Of a stretch of DNA of 64,000 nt, positions 47,604 through 58,705 are shown piece by piece (within the stretch, counting starts at the first letter, position 1; the number at the start of each line of letters is the position of its first letter). A program made the translations under genes and the position numbers. The notes under the pieces are model-generated. The model searched no databases. It was not told the origin of the DNA and saw nothing but the letters and a program-made list of their open reading frames with translations. This stretch comes from Colletotrichum lupini (taxonomy: Eukaryota; Ascomycota; Sordariomycetes; Glomerellales; Glomerellaceae): positions 4,774,001-4,838,000 of the forward strand of contig NC_064680.1 of NCBI RefSeq assembly GCF_023278565.1, read 5' to 3'.

Positions 47604-48034
47604 TTACATGTTTTTCATCTCCATCTTCCAGGCAACCACATCTTTGCAGCTCAGGCTCTTAGGCGAGCAGGATGGGCAGCATCCACGCTGGCGGTGGAAC
47701 ATGCAAGTTGTATTGACAGCCCGCTCCTCTTGTGAAAAGTAGTCTGCTACACACACGAAATGACTGAGATCTGGGTATAAGAACCTCATCACTATTTGGT
47801 AGTCGAGAAAGTCTGGTCAGAAAAGAGTCAAGACTATAATGGAAGTCTACAACGGCTCCTGAGCATTCTTAGACGCACAGTATCCACGAGAATCGTCAAG
47901 CAATAGGGCACCATTCAAACCGTAGAACAACAGGGTTGAAGGAAATGCTGTAAGCTAATCCCAGCTCTCTGTTATTGCACCTGCTAAGCTAGTTTACTTG
48001 CGCTCAAGTGAAATGTACGTAGGATGGCCAGCAT
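47604..48034 (-). CDS. Candidate small secreted cysteine-rich protein
   Basis: Proposed three-exon gene: 48034-47998, 47947-47879 and 47791-47604, introns of 50 bp (GTAAAC...ACAG) and 87 bp (GTGCGT...ATAG with a CTGAC site); 97 aa. Residues 1-30 have a basic residue then a hydrophobic run, like a signal peptide. The last exon has six Cys at 49, 65, 73, 74, 77 and 84 in the order C-C-CC-C-C and one Asn-x-Thr site. This order resembles knottin-like small secreted proteins, though the first spacing (15) is long. No homologue is recognised. The model is assembled by eye from splice signals and could be wrong; the six-Cys exon is the strongest part. Confidence 0.35.
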
Positions 48035-49422
48035 ACTTATCGTATTAAATATGCCGCCCCTTTAGCATGCAAAGACCGAGGTTTCCAGATAACAGGTCTT
48101 CTGGATATTCGAAAACAAAGCAGAAATCAGATTGGACCAATCAATTCAAGTGGCTTTCAATTTCCAAGACCTATATGAATGGAAACTTTGAAACACAACT
48201 GAAGGGATGGGCTACCGTGAATTTTTAGAGGCAAATTCAATCCAAAGGCTTGGACTATGATGCTAAATAATGGCCAATGACGTTCTTGGTATTTCAAAAG
48301 AGGTACTGGAGCATCCCAAGGTACACCTTGTCGGAGTACGCTTCCCACACGTTAGTGAACTTTCCTCGTCATCTATCTATATCTACCAGAAGCTTGAGAG
48401 ATAAACACCCTGGAGTAGAACAAAATATCTGTTACAAGATCAAAGAGCCAGAGGTTATATAAAATATCTACAGCTCTGCCAGTCCGAATGTCAATATTGT
48501 AAAGGAGTTGGCATCAATGTATTCTTCTGATGGATATGGATTCAATGCATTGAGCCATACTTTCGAGAGCAAATACCATAGACCTCTTCAAGATTCGAAG
48601 ACCTCGCGTACGTCGACAGGTTCGAGAGCTCAAGATGTTGGCTGGATGCACTAATTCTTCAAATGGAGAGAATGGCAACTTTAGTCATGTAGCAGATGTT
48701 ACAGCTCAAGTAGAAGAAGGTTACGATCCATACTAAATTTACGCACTTCTAAATAGTCACGCAAAGCGTATTAGCGACGCAGCTTACTTGATGACATTGT
48801 TCCACGAACCTAACGCCGCATAGGTAGGTAAGCTTCGCAAGGCACTCAAGACATTACACTCCTCTTCGACTCACGTTGGCTGATGCTACGTCAACAACGA
48901 CGCTAAACTCTTGTCTCTGTTATAGCAACGTATCGTCCTGCATTCTAGGGTATTGCTAAAGTCTTCGATTGCCAAGTTATTGAGGCTGAGCGAAGCAAGT
49001 CTCTGAAAGAACAAGTCGCCGAGCTGTAGAATTGAATATCGAGGCAATGAGTTCGAGTCTACTTTCACTAAGTTGGCTAACCCTGTACGCGAGTCGACAT
49101 CAATACGTGGGAGCACTCAATATATCAACGAGACGTCAGCGGGAATTGATCACGGCTGTGCGACTTACTATCGTTCAATCTGTCGAGGCAAAAATTGTCA
49201 AGGTCTCTAAATGTAGATATAATGTCGTTTCTTCTTTGGAGCCCCATGATTCCATATGACCCCCCCCCCCCCCCTCTTTTCAGTTCGCAACTCTTCTCCT
49301 AAGACTGTGCCATGAATTTAACTGCAAGCCTTCCGGAAACGCTGCGATCCTTTCAGTTTGACGGCTTTCCATCTTGCGAACGAGCTATTTCGCCGTGTTC
49401 TGACACCCAGAGAATTTCTTAT
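48035..49422. other. Possible gene relics, unrecognised
   Basis: Plus-strand pieces at about 48570-48735, 48740-48825 and 48955-49030 read as protein-like stretches (e.g. VRELKMLAGCTNSS and KSLKEQVAEL) split by stops and frame changes. This fits a decayed gene, but no family is recognised. A C15 run lies at 49260-49274. Confidence 0.3.
49260..49274 (+). repeat. Poly-C tract (about 15)
   Basis: Uninterrupted C run in intergenic DNA. Confidence 0.9.
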
Positions 49423-49785
49423 CTAGTCCGAGCGAGGGGAGCCGGCGTGTCCGTTCTGCCCGTTTAGCTCAGGACTGTCAAGCCGCTTGGTTATGTTGCG
49501 TGCCAAGTGAATGAGCTGCCTGAGCTGGAAGTCGGAGTCATTCGTCCCATTATTAAGCTGTGCGCCGACCAGACCAATTGTCTTACACATACTGATGAGA
49601 GTCTCGCGCGCTAGCTTCGAGGCAGTCTCTGGAGATTGTTGGCGGTGCTGTTGCCCTCGCCTGTCGTCGATCGTCGAGAAGGATTCAGGCTCGCGAAGAA
49701 CTGTCAAAATGGACGGGATGCCCGTGATAGTCGGACTACCAGGATCTCTTAGGTTGCGCGAAGCAGTGGTAGGACTTTCTGACAT
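49423..49785 (-). CDS. Hypothetical small hydrophilic protein
   Basis: Frame of 120 aa from an internal ATG at 49785 (the open frame itself runs up to 50028, but the upstream part is not protein-like). Residues 1-60 are Ser/Thr/Pro/Arg-rich and probably disordered; residues 60-105 could form helices (SKLARETLISMCKTIGLVGA and QLRQLIHLARNITKRLD). No signal peptide, membrane helix or known motif. No homologue recognised. It may be a real short gene or a chance frame. Confidence 0.3.
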   Translation of the reverse strand: MSESPTTASRNLRDPGSPTITGIPSILTVLREPESFSTIDDRRGQQHRQQSPETASKLARETLISMCKTIGLVGAQLNNGTNDSDFQLRQLIHLARNITKRLDSPELNGQNGHAGSPRSD

Positions 49786-51668
49786 CTTGCAGTGTTGAAT
49801 CAAACGAACGTGACAATCGTCTCGTGGTTGTGTGACTTCTGGATGGCCTCTGGGAGGTGAGTCAGCAATCGATGCGACGAACAGAAAGCAGCCAGAGCTG
49901 CTTAATATAATTACTACTTGCCAGTGACGGTATGGTGAGATACCTGTATGAGCCAAGTATTGAGGGCGCAGCTGTGTCGGGGCCAGAGGGAAGTTTAGAG
50001 AACGACGGGAATAATCTCGCCACTTCACCTGGGATGGAGATGAAAGAAATAGAACAGCAGGAGGCGGGACACTCTGTCACAAGGTCAGACTCCGTTCAGA
50101 GTTTCGCGTCTGTCTCCTCATCAAACATCGTCTGATGTTGACAGAAGACATTCCGCGTGTAGCCGCCACTGCAACACTTCCCTGGTTCCATTTAAGGTTT
50201 CGAGCGTAAAACGAAAACATTCATGTCTGTTATTAGAAACATGGAGAAGAAGCCTAAACGTTCGAAGCAGTGTATGATTCGCTGATAGGTATCAACTCGT
50301 GGAGGCTGAAAGGTGACTGCTTCCTGGTTCATCTAGTGACATCTTGTCGCCTTATCAGAGTTACGAGAAGCCTACCTACCCTGTCTCTGTGTGGCACAGT
50401 GAGGCAAAACATCTTGGCGTATCTGGCTGCAAAATGGTCGCGGGGAAGGGAGACTTTCTGCTCTATGGCAGTTGGACTTGCGGGGAGACGACGGACGGGC
50501 CAGAATCCTGGCTTGCGGGCGTCTAGGTGGGGTCAGAGAGCGACGCTCGGCTCTCAAGTCAGTGCAACACTGCAAAGACTATCAAAATTCGCCGGCTCCT
50601 GTTTGACCATACGTAAGCACCCGCTCTTCAAGCTGGTTCTGCTGTATACCTGGGGGATCAAAGGTAACAAAGTGAACGCTCGGGTATTAGGTGTGTCACG
50701 CATGGTATTTGCTCATGACTTGGGGTCCAGTCGTGATGAACCTTAGGTGACTGCACACTGGAGTGTTCTCGTGAGGGCCTGTCAACTCTACATGTACGAT
50801 GCATAACGCGACTGGCACGACAATGAATACTCAACTCACAATGTATTTGGCTACACCACGGTCTGAGCGAGCAAGGCCAGAAGCTATATGTTTCTGCCTT
50901 TCCTCTCCTCGTGTTATGTTTTTTCAAGAGCGATGGAGGGCTTAGATCGAAGGAACCGTCAAGTGTCAAATGTGTCGAAACAATCGACCAATTTGCTTGA
51001 CTCGATATCAATGAATAAGTAGACGATGCCGAAGGGGTAGGAACAGGACGGCGCTACCTGTGGATAAGTAGCATTTCAGGAGAGATAGCCTGTGCCACTT
51101 GCGATTGTAGACCGAACTGAGGCCACCGAACAATTAAGTACGTTGCTTCAGTAATGAATGTATAGAACGCAGCTGCGATGCAGAACGCTATTAGCTTCAG
51201 ATATAGCGGTAGTGTACCTTGGATAGCCCCATCATATTAATTGACTTTCTCTTCTGGCAACTACACAGTAGGTTCTCAGCAATATCAGGGGATAGCTATT
51301 TGCTTCATCCGATAATATAGCCATCTGCTGTCGAGCCTTCACGGAAGTCCAGGTCCGTAAAGAAGGAATCCAATGCCTTCTTGTACATCACAACACTCAT
51401 GAACTATCCATGGCACATCAACACAGAAGGACACCTTCGCCGCTTTTGAAAGAATGGATACTAGTCACACACTAGCGGCCCGTGGCAGTGTATAACAAGC
51501 AAGAGTTGTGAGCAAGATTGCTTCGTGACATCCCTTCTTGTTCTTCTCCTTTTTGTCTGTATTTTAACTACAGCTCCGAGCATCTCCTACAATCAACACC
51601 TAATCCTCTGCTCCTCGCTGTTCGTTTTTACAAAACTCGACCGGGCCTCTGGGAATTCCCTCCTACAG
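49786..51668. other. Intergenic, no gene recognised
   Basis: 1.9 kb. A Ser-rich plus-strand frame ends at 50135 (tail SVQSFASVSSSNIV) and can be joined by a GTGAGT...CCAG intron (49857-49924) to an upstream stretch, but no start or family is found. Confidence 0.35.
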
Positions 51669-53540
51669 ATGGCGGGCGATCACAAAATCAGTTCTTCGCC
51701 ATTGCCTGCTCAAGGTATCGTGGAGCACAGCCACGAATCAACCCCGCTTCTCTCAACGAATGCGTTTCGTGTCGCACATCACTCAATCTCAAGATGCATT
51801 GCACATGAGGGCGAAAATGGACCCAGCGGGTTTCATATCCGCCACTTCCTCTACCTTATGTGATTTGGCAAAGGTCATGTACTGGCTCAATGTTGGTCAA
51901 CGTATTCTGGACTCTTTTATCGATTGCCTTTGTGTTGCCTGGTTTGCAACTTTCCAAGTTTGCCACTGCCCATGATGTAGCTGTCGTGCTGTTAGCGAAT
52001 ATCCTTGGGTTTGCCGGACAAGATTTCGCCTGGAAGATGTCCCAGGTAGCTGGTCTATTGAACGAGACGACGTTTGGATTCCTTGTCGAGATAATTCCGT
52101 TCATTGTGCCCATTCTGAAGCACGAGACATCCGTCCCTCGAGAGAGCAGCGATGAAAACAATCTCATCCCTATCATCCAAGCCCCGATTCTCGGGAGCAT
52201 CTTGACGAACTTGTTACTTTGCCTTCGTTCGTGCTTTTTTTTTTTTACTCAGAGGGGGCCCGCCATGAATGCCAAAAGTTTCATGCCATTGTGTCCGAGT
52301 TCGGCAATGGACTACTTTTAGTTGCTGCCTTCGGACTCTTGATCCCAAGTACCTTAGACTCTGCCCTCAAGTCCGAGACAATTTCCAACCTCCCTGGGAT
52401 CTAGGTGAGCCACGAGAATTTTACCGAGGGCACTCTTCAAGCCGATGTCCTCCGCATTAGTCAGACAATCTCGATTGCTCTCATTGTTGCATTTATACTT
52501 CACGTCTGGGCCTCTGGCGATTACAGTGATTTACCGGGAGCTATTACTAGCAAAAGCGTAGCCATCTTCTCATGGCGGCCCGCCCGCCTACTACCACTTT
52601 GCTAACAATCTTTCAGGATATGTGGCTGGTGGTACGGCTGGACGTCCTATAGGGGTGCCTTTACCAGCAGAAGCTCTGCGCGTATTACAGGGTCCTATCA
52701 TGCTTTTTAACTTTACGAGATATGTATATAGTAGTATACACCATCAAAGGGAAATCATATGTAGAAATATGAATAAACAGGGTGAGCTTGTTTACGCACG
52801 TAGTGCATAAAATAATCAAAAACCAAATAAGTTACGTCTGGTATCAGGCCAACAGCCATAGCAGCATCTTCGATGAGGTCATTGAGATAGACGAGCAACG
52901 CGACGCTGACCGTAAAGGGGATATGGAGAAGCCCAAGTTCACCTTGACTGGATCTATAATCGTCCTATTCATATCATGGTACTAGTGACGCTTCTTCTTA
53001 TCTTCCTGATCCGAGCCATTGAACACGTCGTTCATGGCAGCGTTCCGGACCAATCCTCAGGACTCAAACTGCTCCCTCTGGTGGAGAAAGTAGCGAAGCA
53101 TTTGACAGCCATTGATAAAGCTTAGGATGACGAATAACGCTCGCGCAGGACGTTCACGAATCATAGTACATGATTGACAACTACATAGACATGAGGTCAT
53201 CACGTTACACTCTACCATTGCCTGGCTCCTTCCATCCATGCGGCTCTCCTCAACGGGCCACGGTCGTTTTGGTTGAACGGGCTCTGGAGAACCCCATGGA
53301 TCTCGACTGTCGGACATTAATGATAGCTCTTCTCGTCCTATCAATTCTCGTCGTGGGAAATTATCTGCGGGATGGAGAATCAACCTAACTCGAAGGTGCT
53401 TTGCTTGTATTAAGTGTACCTCACAGATGAATAATAGTGCGCGGTCGCTGAACGATTCAGGTTGTGTGTCCGATCATTGCCATCGCTTGCTGGTGTTATA
53501 CCACCCTGACGTAGCAACTTCCAATGACCTATATTCCATG
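51669..53540 (+). pseudogene. Broken vacuolar Ca2+/H+ exchanger (CAX/Vcx1 type)
   Basis: Remnant of a cation/proton antiporter that would load Ca2+ into the vacuole. Pieces occur in the right order: ESTPLLS N-terminus (about 51735); RHFLYLM, then DLAKVMYWLNV, then VNVFWTLLSIAFVLPGL in three different frames (51840-51950); ETTFGFLVEIIPFIV and the NLIPIIQAPILGSILTNLLL signature (about 52065-52225); frame change at a T run (about 52235-52246); GNGLLLVAAFGLLIPS; stop at 52402; ISIALIVAFILHVW; a 324-bp insertion; YVWYQANSHSSIFDEV; KPKFTLTGSIIVL; LLPLVEKVAKHLTAID followed by stops; and MIALLVLSILVVGNYLRDGEST followed by a stop. At least four frame changes and several stops: non-functional. Confidence 0.9.
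52510..52833. mobile_element. 324-bp insertion with 8-bp target duplication in the CAX pseudogene
   Basis: The exchanger sequence is interrupted exactly between two copies of ACGTCTGG (52502-52509 and 52834-52841), which code the V-W of HVW/YVW. Removing the insert and one copy restores the family order ALIVAFILHVWYQANSH. An 8-bp duplication fits hAT-type insertion, but no terminal inverted repeats are visible, so the class is open. Confidence 0.7.
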
Positions 53541-53948
53541 CATAGTGTCAACGCCACAATCAGTATTGCGGCACTTCAAGAACTCCAACAGCTGTTGCGG
53601 AAAGGCCAAGTAGCTTGGATTAAAGTTTGTTGAGGATTGACGAAATAATCCACCTGCATTTATTGGTAGCAGAAACAGTATAGAAAGCCTGGCGTTGACC
53701 TTGGAATCATGTTAATCTTGATAGCTTACGACTTTTCCATCATGTGGTTGATATGGGCGGCGTGACAGTCATGCACAGGATTGGAGGCGTGCTCACGATT
53801 TTGACCCTTCATCTTCTACAAATTCACTGTGATGAAAAGCTAACTAAGTACTTGTTGATGGTCCCGGGGCATATAGTTGTCTGTAAACTCCCGTCATATG
53901 TATTCCGGGACGTGCTCCGAATGCTCCATGTAATAAACTTGAGCTAAG
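53541..53948. other. Intergenic, convergent side of the Zn2Cys6 gene
   Basis: 408 bp; no gene recognised. Confidence 0.5.
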
Positions 53949-56195
53949 CTAAATATCCTCCGAATCGAACGAAACACTCCCTAGGTACATGTCGTGAAGG
54001 AAGGCCCAGCTCCAGTCGTCGGCACATGTACTTTCCGGTAAAACGGATTGGTCCTCGCTCGTAACCTGTGTGGGTACCAAACTCAATGGCGGAGGCTGCA
54101 TGTGATCCTCGGCGCCTGACGCTTTCTCAGTGGCCAGTGTAGATTGTTGATTTCGTGAGTCTGAGGCCGTGAGAGGAGATATTTCGAGTAGCGTGGTAGG
54201 CAAGCTGGGCCGGGCGGAAACATCCTGTTGTGTGGTTTTCTCGAGAGTCGGATTCTCGAGGCGCGTCCGGTCGAGATCTCGTTTAGAATAACCGTCCTTC
54301 ATGATTGAGCTATTGCTGACCATTCTGTCGGAATTTTCCACCCATTCTTCCAGGCCTCCAGTATCACCTCCCATGCGGACACCAAGCCTCACGCCCGTGG
54401 GCAGTTGAGGTGAAGTACGGTGCCTGAGATTATGATGGTGATCTTGGACCATGGCTGAAAAGTATTGATCTACTTCACCAGATCTTGCGACGAATGCTGC
54501 TGCCACTCCTGAATTCTTTGCCATGTTCTTCAGGGCGTCAAGCATGATGGCGGTGTTACTACTACACACATTACTCGACGGAGTTCCGGGATCCTGGCTG
54601 AATAGTTCTAGATTGCGGGACAACGAGCCCCGGGCATCCATGTGTGGAAAGTATTTAGCATAAATTGCCACAAATGATGCTGTATAGATGACAAACGCGA
54701 CGAGAGGCGAGTGTGGAAGACTTCCACCTGACAAGCGGATCAAAGAAACAACAGTCTCTGCTGCTCTGAACACTTCGCTGGCACTCTCCTCCCAGAATCC
54801 AAATGGGACCGCGTTTTGCGGAAATGTTGGCTCGTCTAATGGACCGCTCGGCTTTTGGCACTTGATAGGAACGAATGGAAGGTACTGGCGATGAATCATT
54901 ATCGTGCAGAGGGAATACAGGAGGTGCAAGAGGACGAAAGTGCTCGAAGTGTTCTCGTGACGGAAGTAGTTAACAGTGCTCATCGTTAGATACAGTCCCG
55001 GGCTATCGAGCCCGTGGCCGAAAGTCTCCAGTTCTCGCCGCAATTTATAGAACGAAGAATCATGACTCCATGGCGGGACGCTTTTCTCTAAGAAACGACC
55101 TCCCGCGTTCGTGTACTGGGAAATTCGACCCCATATGTTTGTCAGTTGCACAAAACAACCGAGAAGACTGCAATCATGGAGCGCCTCAGGTTCGGACAGA
55201 TTGCTGGAGAGAAACGGTTGTTGATTTTGACGGCTCAAATCAAAATCTTCTTTGGCACATGGCAAATAAACGTGCATATCTTCGAAACGTATGAAGAAGG
55301 GTCTCTCCTTGCCGCAGGAAATGAGACGATCGAAAATAAAACAACTGAACATCGTTCTGCGTCTAATCTCTCGTTCGCAGGTTGCCTCTTCGCATGTAGT
55401 ATTTGGCTTGCTTTCGTGTCCAAGCCTGAGTGCTTGCGCCATGCGTCCCGCTGCTCCAATGAGCATCCAGGCTGAAAGGCCTTCGTGATCTGGCGAGATC
55501 CATTCATAAAGTGCAAGCATAAGCAGGGCCTGGACGCGCTCAACCGATCCAACAGATGTTGCCTTGAGGAAAGAGCCAAGCGAATTGTCCAACAGCCTCG
55601 CAAATGAGTCAGAAGGAGCGTGACCTTCCGGTTGGTCATGAGGTGTGTTATCGTAGTTGCGGGAGTCGGGTCCGACGTCTAACATGGGCTCTGTGAGGGG
55701 CAATAGGTCTGGGTGATATCTCCCTGCCAATGCCAGGATCCCGAGAAGAACCAGACAAGTATCAAAAGATAGCTGGTCTTGCCCAGTGGTTAAGTCATAA
55801 ATTGTCCTTTTGATTGTCGGTGCGTGAATGAAGGGGAGTTCAACGGCAAAATGCTGTTGGAAAGTAGCCAGTATCTTATCCCACAACCCTCAGTCGACGC
55901 ACCGAATAGCCTGTAGAACCTCGTGGCAATTACTTTTTGGCGCCTTCGCCATGCGAGCCCTTCGTGGTCGTTTCTCCCGCCCAGAGCCTGTAACGCTTGC
56001 ATCTTGCTTATCGTCAAGCGGGGACATGGGCCTTTTAGGTGGCAACGGAGCTGGAATGGGCCAGGAACAATTGCTACCGTTTCTCTTGCAGTTCTCGCAG
56101 GGAGAATCCAGCTGGCCAGTGTTGTCGCATTTAATCTTGGATCGCCTGCACCTCACGCAGGCAATGCTTGACCGGAATCGCATTGTCGCCACCAT
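53949..56195 (-). pseudogene. Zn2Cys6 transcription factor with an in-frame TGA
   Basis: Fungal binuclear-zinc regulator. From ATG 56195 the frame codes a DNA-binding domain CVRCRRSKIKC-x9-CENCKRNGSNC (C-x2-C-x6-C ... C-x2-C-x6-C), then a basic linker. A TGA at 55892-55890 follows CVD after 101 codons. The same frame continues for 646 more codons through GLWDKILATFQQHFAVELPF, a typical junction to the Fungal_trans regulatory domain (ALYEWISPDHEGLSAWMLIG, RRTMFSCFIFDRLISC), and ends at 53949. I tested introns over the TGA; each one I tried breaks the frame, so a nonsense mutation or sequence error is most likely. Without the stop the protein would be about 748 aa. Targets unknown. Confidence 0.85.
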
Positions 56196-56570
56196 GTTCG
56201 TTGCCGCTTAGGTCTGGAGTTACGACCTCGTTAGGCTGCTGGGTAAATTTTAATCAGATGTCAGGCACCGTATGAAGTTCAAATCAAACGCAGCCCGTTT
56301 ATGCAAGAGGTTCATAAGTGGACAAGCGTTATCAAGTTTGCTGATTGACGGAGTGCGCAGGGGTTTTAAAGAAGAGAATGAGAACTTAATGAGCAGTCTA
56401 GTCTGAGTGGCGGGCTTTACGCTTGGAAACTTCTTAGCACAGCCATAATTTTTACTCTCATTACTAACCTCGCGCAGACTTTCAGCCACACTTCGGCTAG
56501 TACGTGCGCCGGTTTCTATAGTACCGAAAGGGCGGGCTCGGCTATTTAATTAGTTTAGAGTACTAGAAAT
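56196..56570. other. Intergenic, upstream of the Zn2Cys6 gene
   Basis: 375 bp of normal composition up to the sharp start of the last RIP block. Holds the regulator's promoter; no site recognised. Confidence 0.5.
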
Positions 56571-56624
56571 ATAATTTAAAATACTAAATTAACGAAACTA
56601 ACTTATAAACTATAAGTATTCTAT

Positions 56625-56652
56625 CCCCCCGACGGAGCAATCCGCCGGGGCC
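56625..56652 (+). repeat. GC-rich 5' hairpin of family 1 (copy B)
   Basis: CCCC ... CGGA-GCAA-TCCG ... GGGG can fold into a hairpin with a GCAA loop. The same stretch opens copies A, C and D with one or two changes, and stands out as GC-rich in AT-rich DNA. Confidence 0.7.
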
Positions 56653-57214
56653 GAACCGTATATTACGTATTAAAAAAAACTAAGTATAATGCGCTCTATA
56701 CCTAACTACTAACTAAAATAATAATTAACTAACTTAACTATTATCTCCTTTTTATTAATAGCTCCTAACCTTCCGCTACCTGCTTATAAGGTAAGCTTTA
56801 CTTATTTTAATATATATAAAACCTCTTAATATTAACTTATATAAGTAGCTAGGTCTAATATAATTTATTTTTTTGTATAAATATTATTATTACCTAGGGG
56901 GTTTTATAAGAGCTATTTAAAATACTAACTTATTACCTTAACTTTATATACTTCTAACCTAGTTATTATAATTATTATAACTAAATTAATATTAATATAT
57001 TAGATCTTAACGTCCGTATTAACCTAGCTATTTATAATATTCGTACTATTACTTAGCTAAATTCTATATTATTAAAAAGTACTTTACTAATCCTTAAGTA
57101 TATTTATATTAATTATAATAACAATAGTATCGAGCTAGCTAAAGAGGGCGCTTAGCTCGAGAGGGATAGACTTATTAATAAGTATTTTTAGAGTAGTAAT
57201 TTATATATTAATAA

Positions 57215-57289
57215 GTTTATTTAGTAGATTTATTTAGTAAATTTGTTTAGTAAAATTATTTAGTAAATTTGTTTAGTAAATTTATTTAG
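57215..57289 (+). repeat. 13-bp minisatellite in copy B (6 units)
   Basis: Six 13-bp units of TTTATTTAGTARA type. Confidence 0.9.
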
Positions 57290-58329
57290 TTTAAATAGAG
57301 AGTAGCTTTAAGTAATATTAAAAATAATAAAAATAGAAAGAATCTTTACGAGCTCTAAATAATAAATATTAGCCTATTTAGCCCTTTTTTTAAAAAACCT
57401 CTACGTTGCTATTAAAGTTCAGAACCTCTATAATTAAAAAAGGCTATTTTTAACTATTATAGCTAACTATTATAACTAACTATTATAACTAACCTTTATT
57501 ATTAACCTTTTTAACTAGCGCCGCTACGTAAAAGGCAGCTTACTTATCCCGAATTAAATAGCGATTTTTATATTAAAATTACTATATTATATTAAGCACG
57601 TACTCAGGATGTATTACGCGTATTATATAATTAAAAAGTATATTATATTATATAATTTCTTTTAAAAGCGTAATCCCGTTAAGGTCGATCTTTTATACTT
57701 ATAAAGCCGGAAAAAAACCACTATATAAGTATTCTATTTCCCCCCGATAGAGCAATCCGCCAGGGCCGTACTATATATTACGTATTAAAAAAACTAAGTA
57801 TATTACGCTCTATACTTAATTACTAATTAAAACTCCCGACCTTCCCCCGCTTTTAACTATTTAGAGAGTAAGCTATACCTATTCTAACGTATATAAAACC
57901 TCTTAATACTAACCTATATAAATAACTAAATCTTATATTATATACTCCTTTTTATTACAAATTAGGGGGCCCCTTATGTATTCCCTTATATTTATAATAT
58001 AGTTTATATTAAAAGGATTTCTAGCTTTATAAAATATAATTTCTAAACTAATATTAATATATTAAATCTTAATATCCGTATTAGCCCGGTTATTTATAGT
58101 ATTTATATTATTATTAATTAAATTCCGTATTATTAAAAAGTACTTTACTAATCCTCGGGTATACTTATGTTAATTATAATAACTATAGCGTCGAGCTAGC
58201 CGAAGAGGGCGCCTAGCCCGAGAGAGGTAAACTTATTAATAAGTATTTTTAGTTCTAGCTTACTAATTACTAACTATATACTAAAAGTAAAATAGGTTTT
58301 TATTAAAGTAATAGTTTATATATTAATAA

Positions 58330-58355
58330 GTTTATTTAGTAAATTTATTTAGTAA
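58330..58355 (+). repeat. 13-bp minisatellite in copy C (3 units)
   Basis: Three units of the same 13-bp motif (the first partial). Confidence 0.85.
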
Positions 58356-58705
58356 ATTTATTTAGTTTAAATAGAGTTTTAAATAATATTAAAAGCGATA
58401 AGAATAAAAAGAATTTTTACGAGCTCTAAGTAGTAAATATTAGCCTATTTAGCCCTTTTTTTTAAAAACCTCTACGTTATTATTAAAGTTTAGAACCTCT
58501 ATAGTTAAGGAAGGCCGCTTTTAACTATTATAACTAATTATTATAACTAACTATTATAACTAACCTCTATTATTAACCTTTCTAACTAGTATTATTATAA
58601 AGTAGCTTATTTATCCTAAATTATATAGTAGTTTTTATATTAAAATTACTATATTACGTTAAGTACGTACTTAGGGCATATTATACGTATTATATAATTA
58701 AAAAG

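Larger units (their letters stand above)
56625..57723 (+). mobile_element. Repeat family 1, copy B
   Basis: 1099 bp, plus orientation. Starts with CCCCCCGACGGAGCAATCCG, ends AAACCACTA. Flanked by the 14-bp duplication TATAAGTATTCTAT (56611-56624 and 57724-57737). RIP-mutated. Confidence 0.85.

Noticed and set aside
50270..50746. 158-codon plus-strand frame
   Set aside because: No recognisable features, and no start context or splice evidence.
55860..55990. Introns that might remove the TGA in the Zn2Cys6 gene
   Set aside because: Possible GT donors at GTAATT and GTGCGT combined with available AG acceptors all shift the frame into early stops or a non-conserved reading frame.
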